Shown: positions 32,776 to 45,489 of the stretch, in pieces | Layout: each line of letters starts with the position of its first letter | How positions within the stretch are numbered: the stretch's first letter is position 1 | From: Nemertoderma westbladi | Lineage: Eukaryota; Xenacoelomorpha; Nemertodermatida; Nemertodermatidae | Assembly: GCA_032718475.1 (NCBI GenBank) | Contig: JAUCBJ010003823.1 | Location: 1-49,409, forward strand | Direction: 5' to 3' | DNA length: 49,409 nt | Translations under genes and position numbers: made by a program | Notes under the pieces: generated by a model | What the model was told of the DNA's origin: nothing | Database searches by the model: none | Seen by the model: the letters and a program-made list of their open reading frames with translations, nothing else

Positions 32776-34625
32776 TCCACGAAGCTAAGGAAAATCAACT
32801 ACTTTCGCTAAGAAAGATTTTCCTTAGCTGAGATGGTCTATTCATAGTGGGCTATTTTACTTGTGTGGGGCAGATTTGTTTTTTTTTGGTCGGGGAAAAA
32901 ACTAGCCTTTAAAAGTACCCTGAAATTTTGCATGTATGTACTACTCATCGAGGCGCGTCGTGTGGGATGGGTCTCATATTCAGGAAAAATCTGGTTTCCA
33001 TGGCAACGGACTTAGAAAAAAGTCTATGTATTTCAAGTCAATATTTATAACTCTATTTGTAGGAAAACTATAATACATATAAACTTGGGATTTCTCAACT
33101 CAACTATAAGGTCCATAGCAGAGCCGATTGAGGTTAAATAGAAATTCCAGTTACCTTGGCAACCGGGCTAAACAGATGTTAAAATTTATAAAATGTTAAT
33201 TTGAAGCCTAAGGTTTATGTGTTATGTCTTGGGACCAACCCCTACCCCCACTATATGACTTATTCTGCGTCCGAATTTCATTGTTTAATTTTGCAGTTAC
33301 CATGACAACCGCTGAAAACAGATGTTTTTATACGAAAATAACTCATTTGGACATAGACTTCACGATAAAATTTTACGAAACTGGATATGTGTTATCTGGA
33401 CCACTAGTTCGAACTTTTAGTGAAACTCAAAACATTCCAGAAATATCTAGTTACCGTGGTAACTGGAGTTTATTACAGATTATATCATTCAGGTCTATAT
33501 TCATAACTCTATTTGTAGAAAAACCGCAATAGATATAAACTTGGGGTTTCTCAACTCAACTACAAGGGCCATAGTCGAGCAGATTGAGGTAAATTAAAAA
33601 ATCCTGTTACCATGACAACCAGGCTAAACAGACGTTAAAATTTATAAAATGATAATTTTAAGCAAAAGTTAAAGCTATTATGACATGGGACCAAGCCCTA
33701 CCCCCTCTATATAACTTATTCTGCATCCGAATTACGTTGTTCTATTTCTCACTTTCCATGGCAACCGCTGAAAACATGAAAATTTGAAGCCTAAGGTTAA
33801 GGTGTTATGTCTTGGGACCAACCCCTACCCCCACTATATGACTTATTCTGCGTCCGAATTTCATTGTTTAATTTTGCAGTTACCATGACAACCGCTGAAA
33901 ACAGATGTTTTTATACTAAAATAATTCATTTGGACATAGATTTCGCGATAAAATTTTACGAAACTGGGAATGTGTTATCTGGACCATTAGTTGGAACTTT
34001 TAGTGAAACTGAAAACATTCCAGAAATATCTTGTTACCATGGTAACTGGAGTTTATTAAAGTCTATATCATTCAAGTCTAAATTCAATAAAAACTCTATT
34101 TGTAGCAAAATAATGTAATAAATATAAATTTGGGGTTTTGCAACTCATCTGTAAGGTCCATATACAATCCATTCGAGGTTAATTACACAATCCAATTACC
34201 ATAGCAACAAGACTAAACAGATGTTAAAATTTCTAAAATGATAATTTGAAACACAAGTTAATAGTATTATGACTTGGGACCAAGACCTACCCCCACAATA
34301 TGACTTATTCTGCATCCGAATTACATTGTTCTATTTTTCAGTTTCCATGACAACCACTGCAAACAGATGCATTTTGATAGAAAATCGGTAATTTGGACAT
34401 AAACTCAATATTTTCAAAACTTGGTATGTGTTGAACCACAATCTGGACTGAATCTTTTTTCAAAGGTAAAACCAACAGTTCCAGAGAATTCTAGTTTCCA
34501 TGGGAATATAAGTTATTTATTAGCAAATGCTACTAAACTAGGCTAAGCAACAAACCAAATTGTGGCCCTTTGTTTAATTTTCCTTAGCTTCGTGGTTGCA
34601 TTTCCTTTAGGAAATGCTTTTCTCG
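32776..34625 (+). mobile_element. Helitron-like element 1 (HLE-1), enlarged core
   Basis: Left end TCCACGAAGCTAAGG and right end hairpin plus CTCG are both present, with T following. At 1,850 bp it is about 585 bp longer than the standard copy. The surplus is an internal duplication whose junction is visible near 33775: CCGCTGAAAACATG runs straight into AAAATTTGAAGCCTAAGG. Its palindromes start at 32994, 33150, 33296, 33450, 33606, 33752, 33889, 34033, 34195, 34341 and 34494. Confidence 0.85.
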
Positions 34626-34639
34626 TTATGTTTAAAAGG

Positions 34640-35904
34640 TCCACGAAGCTAAGGAAAATCAACTACTTTCGCTAAGAAAGATTTTCCTTAGCTGAGATGG
34701 TCTATTCATAGTGGGCTATTTTACTTGTATGGAGCAGATTTGGGGTTTTTTGATAGGTGAAAAAACTAGCCTTTAAAAGTACCCTGAAATTTTGCATGTA
34801 TATACTTCTCGATGAGGCGCATCTTTTGGGCCGGGTCTCATATCCAGGAAAAATCTGGTTTCCATGGCAACGGACTTCAAAAAAAGTCTGTGTATTTCAA
34901 GTCAATATTTATAACTCTATTTGTAGGAAAACTATAATAGATATAAACTTGGGGTTTCGCAACTCAACTATAAGGTCCATAGCAGATCCGATTGAGGCTA
35001 AATAGAAAATCCAGTTACCTTAGCAACCGGGATAAACAGATGTTAAAATTTATAAAATGTTAATTTGAGGCCTAAGGGCAAGGTGTTATGACTTGGGACC
35101 AATCCCTACCCCCACTATATAACTTATTCTGCATCCGAATTACATTGTTCTATTTTTCAGTTACCATGACAACCGCTGAAAACAGATGTTTTTATTCAAA
35201 ACTTATTCATTTGGACATAGACTTCATGATAAAATTTTACAAAACTGTGTATGTGTTATCTGGACCACTAGTTGGAACTTTTAGTGAAACTTAAATTATT
35301 CCAGAAATTTAGTTACCATGGTAACTGTAGTTTATTAAACTCTATATCATTCAAATCTATATTAATAACTCTATTTGTAGCAAAACTGTAATATATATAA
35401 ACTTGGGGTTTTGCAACTCATCTATAAGATCCATATCCAAGCCGTTTGAGGTTAATTAGAAAATACAGTTACCATAGCAACAAGTCTAAACATATGTTAA
35501 AATTTATAACATGATAATTTGAAGCACAAGTTAATAGTATTATGACTTGGGACTAACCCCTACCCCCACTATATGACTTATTCTGCATCCGAATTACATT
35601 GTTCTATTTTTTAGTTTCCATGACAACCACTGCAAACAGATGCATTTTGATAGAAAATCGGTAATTTGGACATAAACTACAATATTTTCTGGAACTCAGT
35701 ATGTGTTATCTGAACCACAATCTGTACTGAATTTTTTTTCAAAGGTTAAAGCAACAGTTCCAGAGAACTCTAGTTTCCATGGGAATATAAGTTAATTATT
35801 GACAATTGCTACTAAACGAGGCTTAGCAACGAACCAAAGTGTGGCCGTTTGTTTAATTTTCCTTAGCTTCGTGGTTGCATTTCCTTTAGGAAATGCCTTT
35901 CTCG
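34640..35904 (+). mobile_element. Helitron-like element 2 (HLE-2), standard length
   Basis: A 1,265-bp copy only 14 bp after HLE-1, complete at both ends (TCCACG...CTTTCTCG, then T). The right part (from 35542) is the start of the 2,307-bp tandem duplication. Confidence 0.85.
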
Positions 35905-35952
35905 TAAAAAATGACTAGAAAATATATCAAAAAGAAGCGTGTTTTGGTATCA

Positions 35953-37107
35953 TCCACGAATCTAAGGAAAATCAACTACTTTCGCTAAGAAAGATTTTCC
36001 TTAGCTGAGATGGTCTATTCATAGTGGGCTATTTTACTTGTATGGAGCAGATTTAGTGTTTTTTGATAGGCGAAAAAACTAGCCTTTAAAAGTACCCTGA
36101 AATTTTGCATGTATATACAACTCATCAAGGCGCGTCGTGTGGGATGGGTCTCATATCCAGGAAAAATCTGGTTTCCATGGCAACGGACTTAGAAAAAAGT
36201 CTATGTATTTCAAGTCAATATTTGTAACTCTATTTGTAGGAAAACTATAATAGATATAAACTTGGGGTTTCTCAACACAACTATAAGGTCCATAGCAGAG
36301 CCGATTGAGGTTAAATAGAAAATCCAGTTACCTTGGCAACCGGGCTAAACAGATGTTAAAATTTATAAAATTTTAATTTGAAGCCTAAGGTTAAGGTGTT
36401 ATGTCTTGGGACCAACCCCTACCCCCACTATATGACTTATTCTGCGTCCGAATTTCATTGTTTAATTTTGCAGTTACCATGACAACCGCTGAAAACAGAT
36501 GTTTTTATACAAAAATAACTCATTTGGACATAGACTTCGCGATAAAATTTTACGAAACTGGGAATGTGTTATGTGGTCCATTAGTTGGAACTTTTAGTGA
36601 AACTGAAAACGTTTCAGAAATATCTTGTTACCATGGTACCTGGAGTTTATTAAAGTCTATATCATTCAAGTGTAAATTCAATACTCTATTTGTAGCAAAA
36701 TAATGTAATAAATATAAATTTGGGGTTTTGCAACTCATCTGTAAGGTCCATATACAATCCATTCGAGGTTAATTACACAATCCAATTACCATAGCAACAA
36801 GACTAAACAGATGTTAAAATTTCTAAAATGATAATTTGAAACACAATTTAATAGTATTATGACTTGGGACCAACACCTACCCCCACTATATGACTTATTC
36901 TGCATCCGAATTACATTGTTCTATTTTTCAGTTTCCATGACAACCACTGCAAACAGATGCATTTTGATAGAAAATCTGTAATTTGGACATAAACTACAAT
37001 ATTTTCTGAAACTCGATGTGTTATCTGAAAAACAATCTGGACTGAATCTTTTTTCAAAGGTAAAACCAACAGTTCCAGAGAACTCTAGTTTCCATGGGAA
37101 TAGAAGT
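35953..37107 (+). mobile_element. HLE-3, left part only (cut by HLE-4)
   Basis: The left end has a G-to-T change (CCACGAATCTAAGG). The core is standard up to GGGAATAGAAGT, where the next left end starts. The right end of this copy is missing here because the tandem duplication junction intervenes; the complete arrangement is seen in the second copy (38260-41485). Confidence 0.85.
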
Positions 37108-37791
37108 TCCACGAAGCTAAGGAAAATCAACTACTTTCGCTAAGAAAGATTTTCCTTAGCTGAGATGGTCTATTCATAGTGGGCTATTTTACTTGTATGA
37201 GGCAGATTTGGTTTTTTTTGATTCCGGAAAAAACTAGCCTTTAAAAGTGCCCTGAAATTTTGCATGTATGTACAACTCGTCGAGGCGCATCGTGTGTGAT
37301 GGGTCTCATATCCAGGAAAAATCTGGTTTCCATGGCAACGGACTTAGAAAAAAGTCTATGTATTTCAAGTCAATATTTATAACTCTATTTGTAGGAAAAC
37401 TATAATAGATATAAACTTGGGGTTTCTCAACTCAACTATAAGGTCCATAGCAGAGCCGATTGAGGTTAAATAGAAAATCCAGTTACCTTGGCAACCGGGC
37501 TAAACAGATGTTAAAATTTATAAAATGTTAATTTGAAGCCTAAGGTTAAGGTGTTATGACTTGGGACCAACCCCTACCCCCACTATATAACTTATTCTGC
37601 GTCCGCATTTGACTGTTCTATTTTGCAGTTACCATGACAACCGATGAAAACAGATGTTTTTATACAAAATTTACTCATTTGGATATAGACTTCGCAATAA
37701 AATTTTACGAAATTGGGAATGTGTTATCTGGACCATTAGTTGGAACTTTTAGTGAAACTCAAATCATTCCAGAAATATATAGTTACCTTGG
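37108..37791 (+). mobile_element. HLE-4, left part (truncated by HLE-5 left end)
   Basis: 684 bp of left end plus core. It stops at AGTTACCTTGG within a palindrome box, where another left end begins. Confidence 0.85.
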
Positions 37792-37848
37792 TCCACGAAG
37801 CTAAGGAAAATCAACTACTTTCGCTAAGAAAGATTTTCCTTAGCTGAG
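37792..37848 (+). mobile_element. HLE-5 left end fragment at the duplication junction
   Basis: Only the 57-bp left-end hairpin region remains. It then passes at GAGATG into ATGACTTGGGAC, the start of duplication copy 2. Confidence 0.85.
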
Positions 37849-38211
37849 ATGACTTGGGACTAACCCCTACCCCCACTATATGACTTATTCTGCATCCGAA
37901 TTACATTGTTCTATTTTTTAGTTTCCATGACAACCACTGCAAACAGATGCATTTTGATAGAAAATCGGTAATTTGGACATAAACTACAATATTTTCTGGA
38001 ACTCAGTATGTGTTATCTGAACCACAATCTGTACTGAATTTTTTTTCAAAGGTTAAAGCAACAGTTCCAGAGAACTCTAGTTTCCATGGGAATATAAGTT
38101 AATTATTGACAATTGCTACTAAACGAGGCTTAGCAACGAACCAAAGTGTGGCCGTTTGTTTAATTTTCCTTAGCTTCGTGGTTGCATTTCCTTTAGGAAA
38201 TGCCTTTCTCG
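37849..38211 (+). mobile_element. HLE-2 right part (second copy)
   Basis: 363 bp identical to the right end of HLE-2 (35542-35904), ending CTTTCTCG with T following. Confidence 0.85.
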
Positions 38212-40155
38212 TAAAAAATGACTAGAAAATATATCAAAAAGAAGCGTGTTTTGGTATCATCCACGAATCTAAGGAAAATCAACTACTTTCGCTAAGAAAG
38301 ATTTTCCTTAGCTGAGATGGTCTATTCATAGTGGGCTATTTTACTTGTATGGAGCAGATTTAGTGTTTTTTGATAGGCGAAAAAACTAGCCTTTAAAAGT
38401 ACCCTGAAATTTTGCATGTATATACAACTCATCAAGGCGCGTCGTGTGGGATGGGTCTCATATCCAGGAAAAATCTGGTTTCCATGGCAACGGACTTAGA
38501 AAAAAGTCTATGTATTTCAAGTCAATATTTGTAACTCTATTTGTAGGAAAACTATAATAGATATAAACTTGGGGTTTCTCAACACAACTATAAGGTCCAT
38601 AGCAGAGCCGATTGAGGTTAAATAGAAAATCCAGTTACCTTGGCAACCGGGCTAAACAGATGTTAAAATTTATAAAATTTTAATTTGAAGCCTAAGGTTA
38701 AGGTGTTATGTCTTGGGACCAACCCCTACCCCCACTATATGACTTATTCTGCGTCCGAATTTCATTGTTTAATTTTGCAGTTACCATGACAACCGCTGAA
38801 AACAGATGTTTTTATACAAAAATAACTCATTTGGACATAGACTTCGCGATAAAATTTTACGAAACTGGGAATGTGTTATGTGGTCCATTAGTTGGAACTT
38901 TTAGTGAAACTGAAAACGTTTCAGAAATATCTTGTTACCATGGTACCTGGAGTTTATTAAAGTCTATATCATTCAAGTGTAAATTCAATACTCTATTTGT
39001 AGCAAAATAATGTAATAAATATAAATTTGGGGTTTTGCAACTCATCTGTAAGGTCCATATACAATCCATTCGAGGTTAATTACACAATCCAATTACCATA
39101 GCAACAAGACTAAACAGATGTTAAAATTTCTAAAATGATAATTTGAAACACAATTTAATAGTATTATGACTTGGGACCAACACCTACCCCCACTATATGA
39201 CTTATTCTGCATCCGAATTACATTGTTCTATTTTTCAGTTTCCATGACAACCACTGCAAACAGATGCATTTTGATAGAAAATCTGTAATTTGGACATAAA
39301 CTACAATATTTTCTGAAACTCGATGTGTTATCTGAAAAACAATCTGGACTGAATCTTTTTTCAAAGGTAAAACCAACAGTTCCAGAGAACTCTAGTTTCC
39401 ATGGGAATAGAAGTTCCACGAAGCTAAGGAAAATCAACTACTTTCGCTAAGAAAGATTTTCCTTAGCTGAGATGGTCTATTCATAGTGGGCTATTTTACT
39501 TGTATGAGGCAGATTTGGTTTTTTTTGATTCCGGAAAAAACTAGCCTTTAAAAGTGCCCTGAAATTTTGCATGTATGTACAACTCGTCGAGGCGCATCGT
39601 GTGTGATGGGTCTCATATCCAGGAAAAATCTGGTTTCCATGGCAACGGACTTAGAAAAAAGTCTATGTATTTCAAGTCAATATTTATAACTCTATTTGTA
39701 GGAAAACTATAATAGATATAAACTTGGGGTTTCTCAACTCAACTATAAGGTCCATAGCAGAGCCGATTGAGGTTAAATAGAAAATCCAGTTACCTTGGCA
39801 ACCGGGCTAAACAGATGTTAAAATTTATAAAATGTTAATTTGAAGCCTAAGGTTAAGGTGTTATGACTTGGGACCAACCCCTACCCCCACTATATAACTT
39901 ATTCTGCGTCCGCATTTGACTGTTCTATTTTGCAGTTACCATGACAACCGATGAAAACAGATGTTTTTATACAAAATTTACTCATTTGGATATAGACTTC
40001 GCAATAAAATTTTACGAAATTGGGAATGTGTTATCTGGACCATTAGTTGGAACTTTTAGTGAAACTCAAATCATTCCAGAAATATATAGTTACCTTGGTC
40101 CACGAAGCTAAGGAAAATCAACTACTTTCGCTAAGAAAGATTTTCCTTAGCTGAG
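37849..40155. repeat. 2,307-bp tandem duplication, copy 2
   Basis: Direct continuation of copy 1. It begins inside a HLE-2 core and ends inside the HLE-5 left end, after which the element continues normally (ATGGTCTATTCATAGTGGGC). Confidence 0.9.
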
Positions 40156-41485
40156 ATGGTCTATTCATAGTGGGCTATTTTACTTGTATGGGGCAGATTT
40201 GTTTTTTTTTGGTCGGGGAAAAAACTAGCCTTTAAAAGTACCCTGAAATTTTGCATGTATATACTACTCGACGAGGCGCATCTTTTGGGCCGGGTCTCAT
40301 ATCCAGGAAAAATCTGGTTTCCATGGCAACGGACTTCAAAAAAAGTCTATGTATTTCAAGTCAATATTTATAACTCTATTTGTAGGAAAACTATAATAGA
40401 TATAAACTTGGGGTTTCGCAACACAACTATAAGGTCCATAGCAGAGCCGATTGAGGTTCAATAGAAAATCCAGTTGCCTTGGCAACCGGGCTAGACAGAT
40501 GTTAAAATTTATAAAATGTTAATTTGAAGCCTAAGGTTAAGGTGTTATGACTTGGGACCAACCCCTACCCCCACTATATAACTTATTCTGCATCCGAATT
40601 ACATTGTTCTATTTTTCAGTTACCATGACAACCGCTGAAAACAGATGTTTTTATTCAAAACTTATTCATTTGGACATAGACTTCACGATAAAATTTTACA
40701 AAACTGGGTATGTGTTATCTGGACCATTAGTTGGAACTTTTAGTGAAACTTAAATTATTCAAGAAATTTAGTTACCATTGTAACTGTAGTTTATTAAACT
40801 CTATATCATTCAAATCTATATTGATAACTCTATTTGTAGCAAAACTGTAATATATATAAACTTGGGGTTTTGCAACTCATCTATAAGATCCATATCCAAG
40901 CCGTTTGAGGTTAATTAAAAAATACAGTTACCATAGCAACAAGTCTAAACAGATGTTAAAATTTATAAAATGATAATTTGAAGCACAAGTTAATAGTACT
41001 GTAATATGACTTGGGACCAACCCCTACCCCCACTGTATGACTTATTCTGCAGCCGAATTATTACATTGTTCTATTTTTCAGTTTCCATGACAACCACTGC
41101 AAACAGATGCATTTTGATAGAAAATCGGTAATTTGGAAATAAACTACAATATTTTCTGAAACTCAGTATATGTGTTATCTGAACCACAATCTGTACTGAA
41201 TTTTTTTTCAAAGGTTAAAGCAACAGTTCCAGAGAACTCTAGTTTCCATGGGAATAGAAGTTAATTATTTACAATTGCTACTAAACGAAGTTAAGCAACG
41301 AACCAAAGTGTGGCCGTTTGTTTAATTTTCCTTAGCTTCGTGGTTGCATTTCCTTTAGGAAATGCCTTTCTCGTTTTTATTGGCAAATGCTACTAAACTA
41401 GGCTAAGCAACGAACCAAATTGTGGCCGTTTGTTTAATTTTCCTTAGCTTCGTGGTTGCATTTCCTTTAGGAAATGCCTTTCTAG
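38260..41485 (+). mobile_element. HLE-3' complete, with nested elements
   Basis: Left end at 38260 (the same CCACGAATC variant as 35953). The core is interrupted at 39415 after GAATAGAAGT and resumes at 41374 with TTTTTATTGGCAAATGCTAC. The right end CTTTCTAG is at 41485. Without the nested 1,959 bp the element is 1,267 bp, the standard length. Confidence 0.85.
39415..41373 (+). mobile_element. composite HLE-4'/5': two left ends, one right end
   Basis: A truncated unit (39415-40098) runs head-to-tail into a full unit (40099-41373, 1,275 bp) that supplies the only right end (CTTTCTCG). The pair sits as one insertion inside HLE-3'. It may be a rolling-circle dimer with a shortened first unit, or a nested insertion followed by deletion. 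Confidence 0.8.
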
Positions 41486-41527
41486 TAAATATCAATAAGT
41501 AACATTGAAAATTACCGCAGTTAGTTG

Positions 41528-42664
41528 TCCACGAAGCTAAGGAAAATCAACTACTTTCGCTAAGAAAGATTTTCCTTAGCTGAGATGGTCTATTCATAGT
41601 GGGCTATTTTACTTGTGTGAGGCAGATTTGGTTTTTTTTGACCGGTGAAAAAACTAGCCTTTAAAAGTACCCTGAAATTTTGCATGTATATACTACTCGA
41701 CGAGGCGCATCTTTTGGGCCGGGTCTCATATGCAGGAAAAATCTGGTTTCCATGGCAACGGACTTCAAAAAAAGTCTATGTATTTCAAGTCAATATTTAT
41801 AACTCTATTTGTAGGAAAACTATAATAGATATAAACTTGGGGTTTCGCAACACAACTATAAGGTCCATAGCAGATCCGATTGAAGCTAAATAGAAAATCC
41901 AGTTACCTTGGCAACCGGGATAAACAGAAGTTAAAATTTATAAAATGTTAATTTGAGGCCTAAGGGCAAGGTGTTATGACTTGGGGCCAACCCCTACCCC
42001 CACTATATAACTTATTCTGCATCCGAATTACATTGTTCTATTTTTCAGTTACCATGACAACCGCTGAAAACAGATGTTTTTATTCAAAACTTATTCATTT
42101 GGACATAGACTTCACGATAAAATTTTACAAAACTGGGTATGTGTTATCTGGACCACTAGTTGGAACTTTTAGTGAAACTCAAATCATTCCAGAAATATCT
42201 AGTTACCGTGGTAACTGGAGTTTATTAAACTCTATATCATTCAAGTCTATATTCATAACTCTATTTGTAGAAAAACCGCAATAGATATAAACTTGGGGTT
42301 TCTCAACTCAACTATAAGGTTCATATCCAAGCCGTTCGAGGTTAATTAGAAATTACATTGTTCTATTTTTCAGTTTCCATGACAACCACTACAAACAGAT
42401 GCATTTTGATAGAAAATCGGTAATTTGGACATAAACTACAATATTTTCTGAAACTTTGTATATGTGTTATCTGAACCACAATCTGTACTGAATCTTTTTT
42501 CAAAGGTTAAAACAACAGTTCCACAGAACTCTAGTTTCCATGGGAATAGAAGTTAATTATTGTCAAATGCTACTAAACTAGGCTAAGCAACAAACTAATT
42601 GTGGCGGTTTGTTTAATTTTCCTTAGCTTCGTGGTTGCATTTCCTTTAGGAAATGCCTTTCTTG
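41528..42664 (+). mobile_element. HLE-6
   Basis: 1,137-bp copy complete at both ends. The right end reads CTTTCTTG rather than CTAG or CTCG. About 130 bp of the core is missing near 42350, where GAGGTTAATTAGAAATTACA joins two monomers. Confidence 0.85.
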
Positions 42665-42699
42665 TTATCATGGTAACATAACACTTTTACAATTCTTAA

Positions 42700-43954
42700 T
42701 CCACGAAGCTAAGGAAAATCAACTACTTTCGCTAAGAAAGATTTTCCTTAGCTGAGATGGTCTATTCATAGTGGGCTATTTTACTTGTATGGGGCAGATT
42801 TGGTTTTTTTTGATTCCGGAAAAAACTAGCCTTTAAAAGTACCCTGTAATTTTGCATGTATATACTACTCGGCGAGGCGCATCTTTTGGGCCGGGTCTCA
42901 TATCCAGGAAAAATCTGGTTTCCATGGCAACGGACTTTGAAAAAAGTCTATGTATTTCAAGTCAATATTTATAACTCTATTTGTAGGAAAACTATAATAG
43001 ATATAAACTTGGGGTTTCTCAACTCAACTATAAGGTCCATAGCAGAGCCGATTGAGGTTAAATAGAAAATCCAGTTACCTTGGTAACCGGGCTAAACAGA
43101 TGTTAAAATTTATAAAATGTTAATTTGAAGCCTAAGGTTAAGGTGTTATGACTTGGGACCAACCCCTACCCCCACTATATAACTTATTCTGCGTCCAAAT
43201 TTCATTGTTCTATTTTGTAGTTTCCATGACAACCGCTGAAAACAGATGTTTTAATACAAAAATTACTCATTTGGATGTAGACTTCGCGAAAAAATTTTAC
43301 GAAACTGGTTATGTGTTATCTGGACCACTAGTTGGAACTTTTAGTAAAACTCAAAACATTCCAGAAATATCTAGTTACCATGGTAACTGGAGTTTATTAC
43401 AGATTATATCATTCAAGTCTATATTCATAACTCTATTTATAGAATAACCACAATAGATATAAACTTGGGGTTTCTCAACTCAATGATAAGGACAATAGTC
43501 GAGCTTATTGAGGTTAATTAAAAAATCTAGTTACCAGGGCAACCATGCTAAACAGATGTTCAAATTTATAAAATGGTTATTTGAAGCATAACTTTAAGGT
43601 ATTACGACTTGGGACCAATCCCTACCCCCACTATATCACTAATTCCGCATCCAATTTAAATTGTTCCATTTTTCAGTTTCCATGACAACCACTACAAACA
43701 GACGTTTTATCAATTAAATCCTTAGTTTTGCACATTAACTACTCAATGGAACTGAATTGAAGTATGTGTCACCTGGAACCACAAACCGGATATTAATGTA
43801 AACCTCAGCAGTTCTAGAAAACTCCGGTTGCCATGGTAATGAGTTTTAAAGGCATATGCCTCTTAACTCTGTAAAGCAATGAAGTGATGAGTCAAAAAGT
43901 GTTTAATTTTCCTTAGCTTCGTGGTTGCATTTCCTTTAGGAATTGCCTTTCTAG
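42700..43954 (+). mobile_element. HLE-7
   Basis: 1,255-bp copy, ends TCCACG...CTTTCTAG, then T. The right half of the core is a diverged subtype (CACTACAAACAGACGTTTTAT, GAAGTATGTGTCACCTGGAA) shared only with HLE-10. The terminal hairpin has a mismatch (GCATTTCCT/AGGAATTGC). Confidence 0.85.
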
Positions 43955-43961
43955 TAATTAA

Positions 43962-45234
43962 TCCACGAAGCTAAGGAAAATCAACTACTTTCGCTAAGAA
44001 AGATTTTCCTTAGCTGAGATGGTCTATTCATAGTGGGCTATTTTACTTGTGTGGGGCAGATTTTGGGTTTTTTGGTCGGGGAAAAAACTAGCCTTTAAAA
44101 GTACCCTGAAATTTTGCATGTATATACAACTCATCAAGGCGCGTCGTGTGGGATGGGTCTCATCTCCAGGAAAAATCTGGTTTCCATGGCAACGGACTTA
44201 GAAAAAAGTCTATGTATTTCAAGTCAATATTTGTAACTCTATTTGTAGGAAAACTATAATACATATAAACTTGGGGTTTCTCAACACAACTATAAGGTCC
44301 ATAGCAGAGCCGATTGAGGTTAAATAGAAAATCCAGTTACCTTGGCAACCGGGCTAAACAGATGTTAAAATTTTTAAAATGTTAATTTGAAGCCTAAGGT
44401 TAAGGTGTGATGACTTGGGACCAATCCCTACCCCCACTATATAACTTATTCTGCGTCCGAATTTGATTGTTCTATTTTGCAGTTACCTTGACAACCGCTG
44501 AAAACAGATGTTTTTATACGAAAATTATTCATTTGTACATAGACTTAACGATAATATTTTACGAAACTAGGTATGTGTTATCTGGACCACTAGTTGGAAC
44601 TTTTAGTGAAACTCAAAACATTCCAGAAATATCTAGTTACCATGGTAACTGTAGTTTTTTTAAAGTTATATATCATTCAAGTCTATAATCATAACTCTAT
44701 TTGGAGAAAAACTGTAATATATATAAACTTGGGGTTTTGCAACTCATCTATAAGGTCCATATACAAGCCGTTCGAAGTTAATTAGAAAATCCATTTACCA
44801 TAGCAACAAGAGTAAACAGATGTTAAAATTAATAAAATGATAATTTGAAGCACAATTTAATAGTATTATGACTTGGGACCAACACCTACCCCCACTATAT
44901 GACTTATTCTGCATACGAATTACATTGTTCTATTTTTCAGTTTCCATGACAACCACTGCAAACAGATTCATTTTGATAGAAAATCTGTAATTTGGACATA
45001 AACTACAATATTTTCTGAAACTCGATATGTGTTATCTGAAAAACAATCTGGACTGAATCTTTTTTCAAAGGTAAAACCAACAGTTCCAGAGAACTCTACA
45101 TAGTTTCAATGGGAATAGAAGTTATTTATTGGCAAATGCTCCTAAACTAGGCTAAGCAACGAACCAAATTGTGGCCGTTTGTTTAATTTTCCTTAGCTTC
45201 GTGGTTGCATTTCCTTTAGGAAATGCCTTTCTCG
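43962..45234 (+). mobile_element. HLE-8
   Basis: 1,273-bp copy starting only 7 bp after HLE-7, with ends TCCACG...CTTTCTCG. Confidence 0.85.
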
Positions 45235-45489
45235 TTAATGGAAAATCGAACTAATATAACTATTTAGATCACTACACTAGGGTCTTAAAAACCTGTGAAT
45301 AGTGTGCTTTTCATACAATGGTGTACGTGATTTTGATACATTATGTCAAGTTATCGACGTTCAGAATCTTAATCTTAATTACTCGGGGGGGGGGGGGGGG
45401 GGGGGGTACATCATTTTCGGACAACTCTTCGATTCCTCACTCTCAGCGTTTCAAAATAGTTTGGTTTTGGCTTTAATTTGGAATTTTAG
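45235..45489. other. spacer with G22 tract and part of the poly-G element
   Basis: G22 at 45385-45406 followed by TACATCATTTTCGGACAACTC and a CTCTCAGCGTTTCAAAATAG-like stretch, which match the minus strand of the right end of the 4333-4783 element. HLE-9 is inserted in it. Confidence 0.75.

Larger units (their letters stand above)
35542..37848. repeat. 2,307-bp tandem duplication, copy 1
   Basis: Every base I compared equals the one 2,307 bp further on, up to and including a 302-bp open stretch and the 48-bp spacer 35905-35952. The bases at the edges disagree (35541 T versus 37848 G; 37852 A versus 40159 G). The trinucleotide ATG is shared at both breakpoints. Confidence 0.9.
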
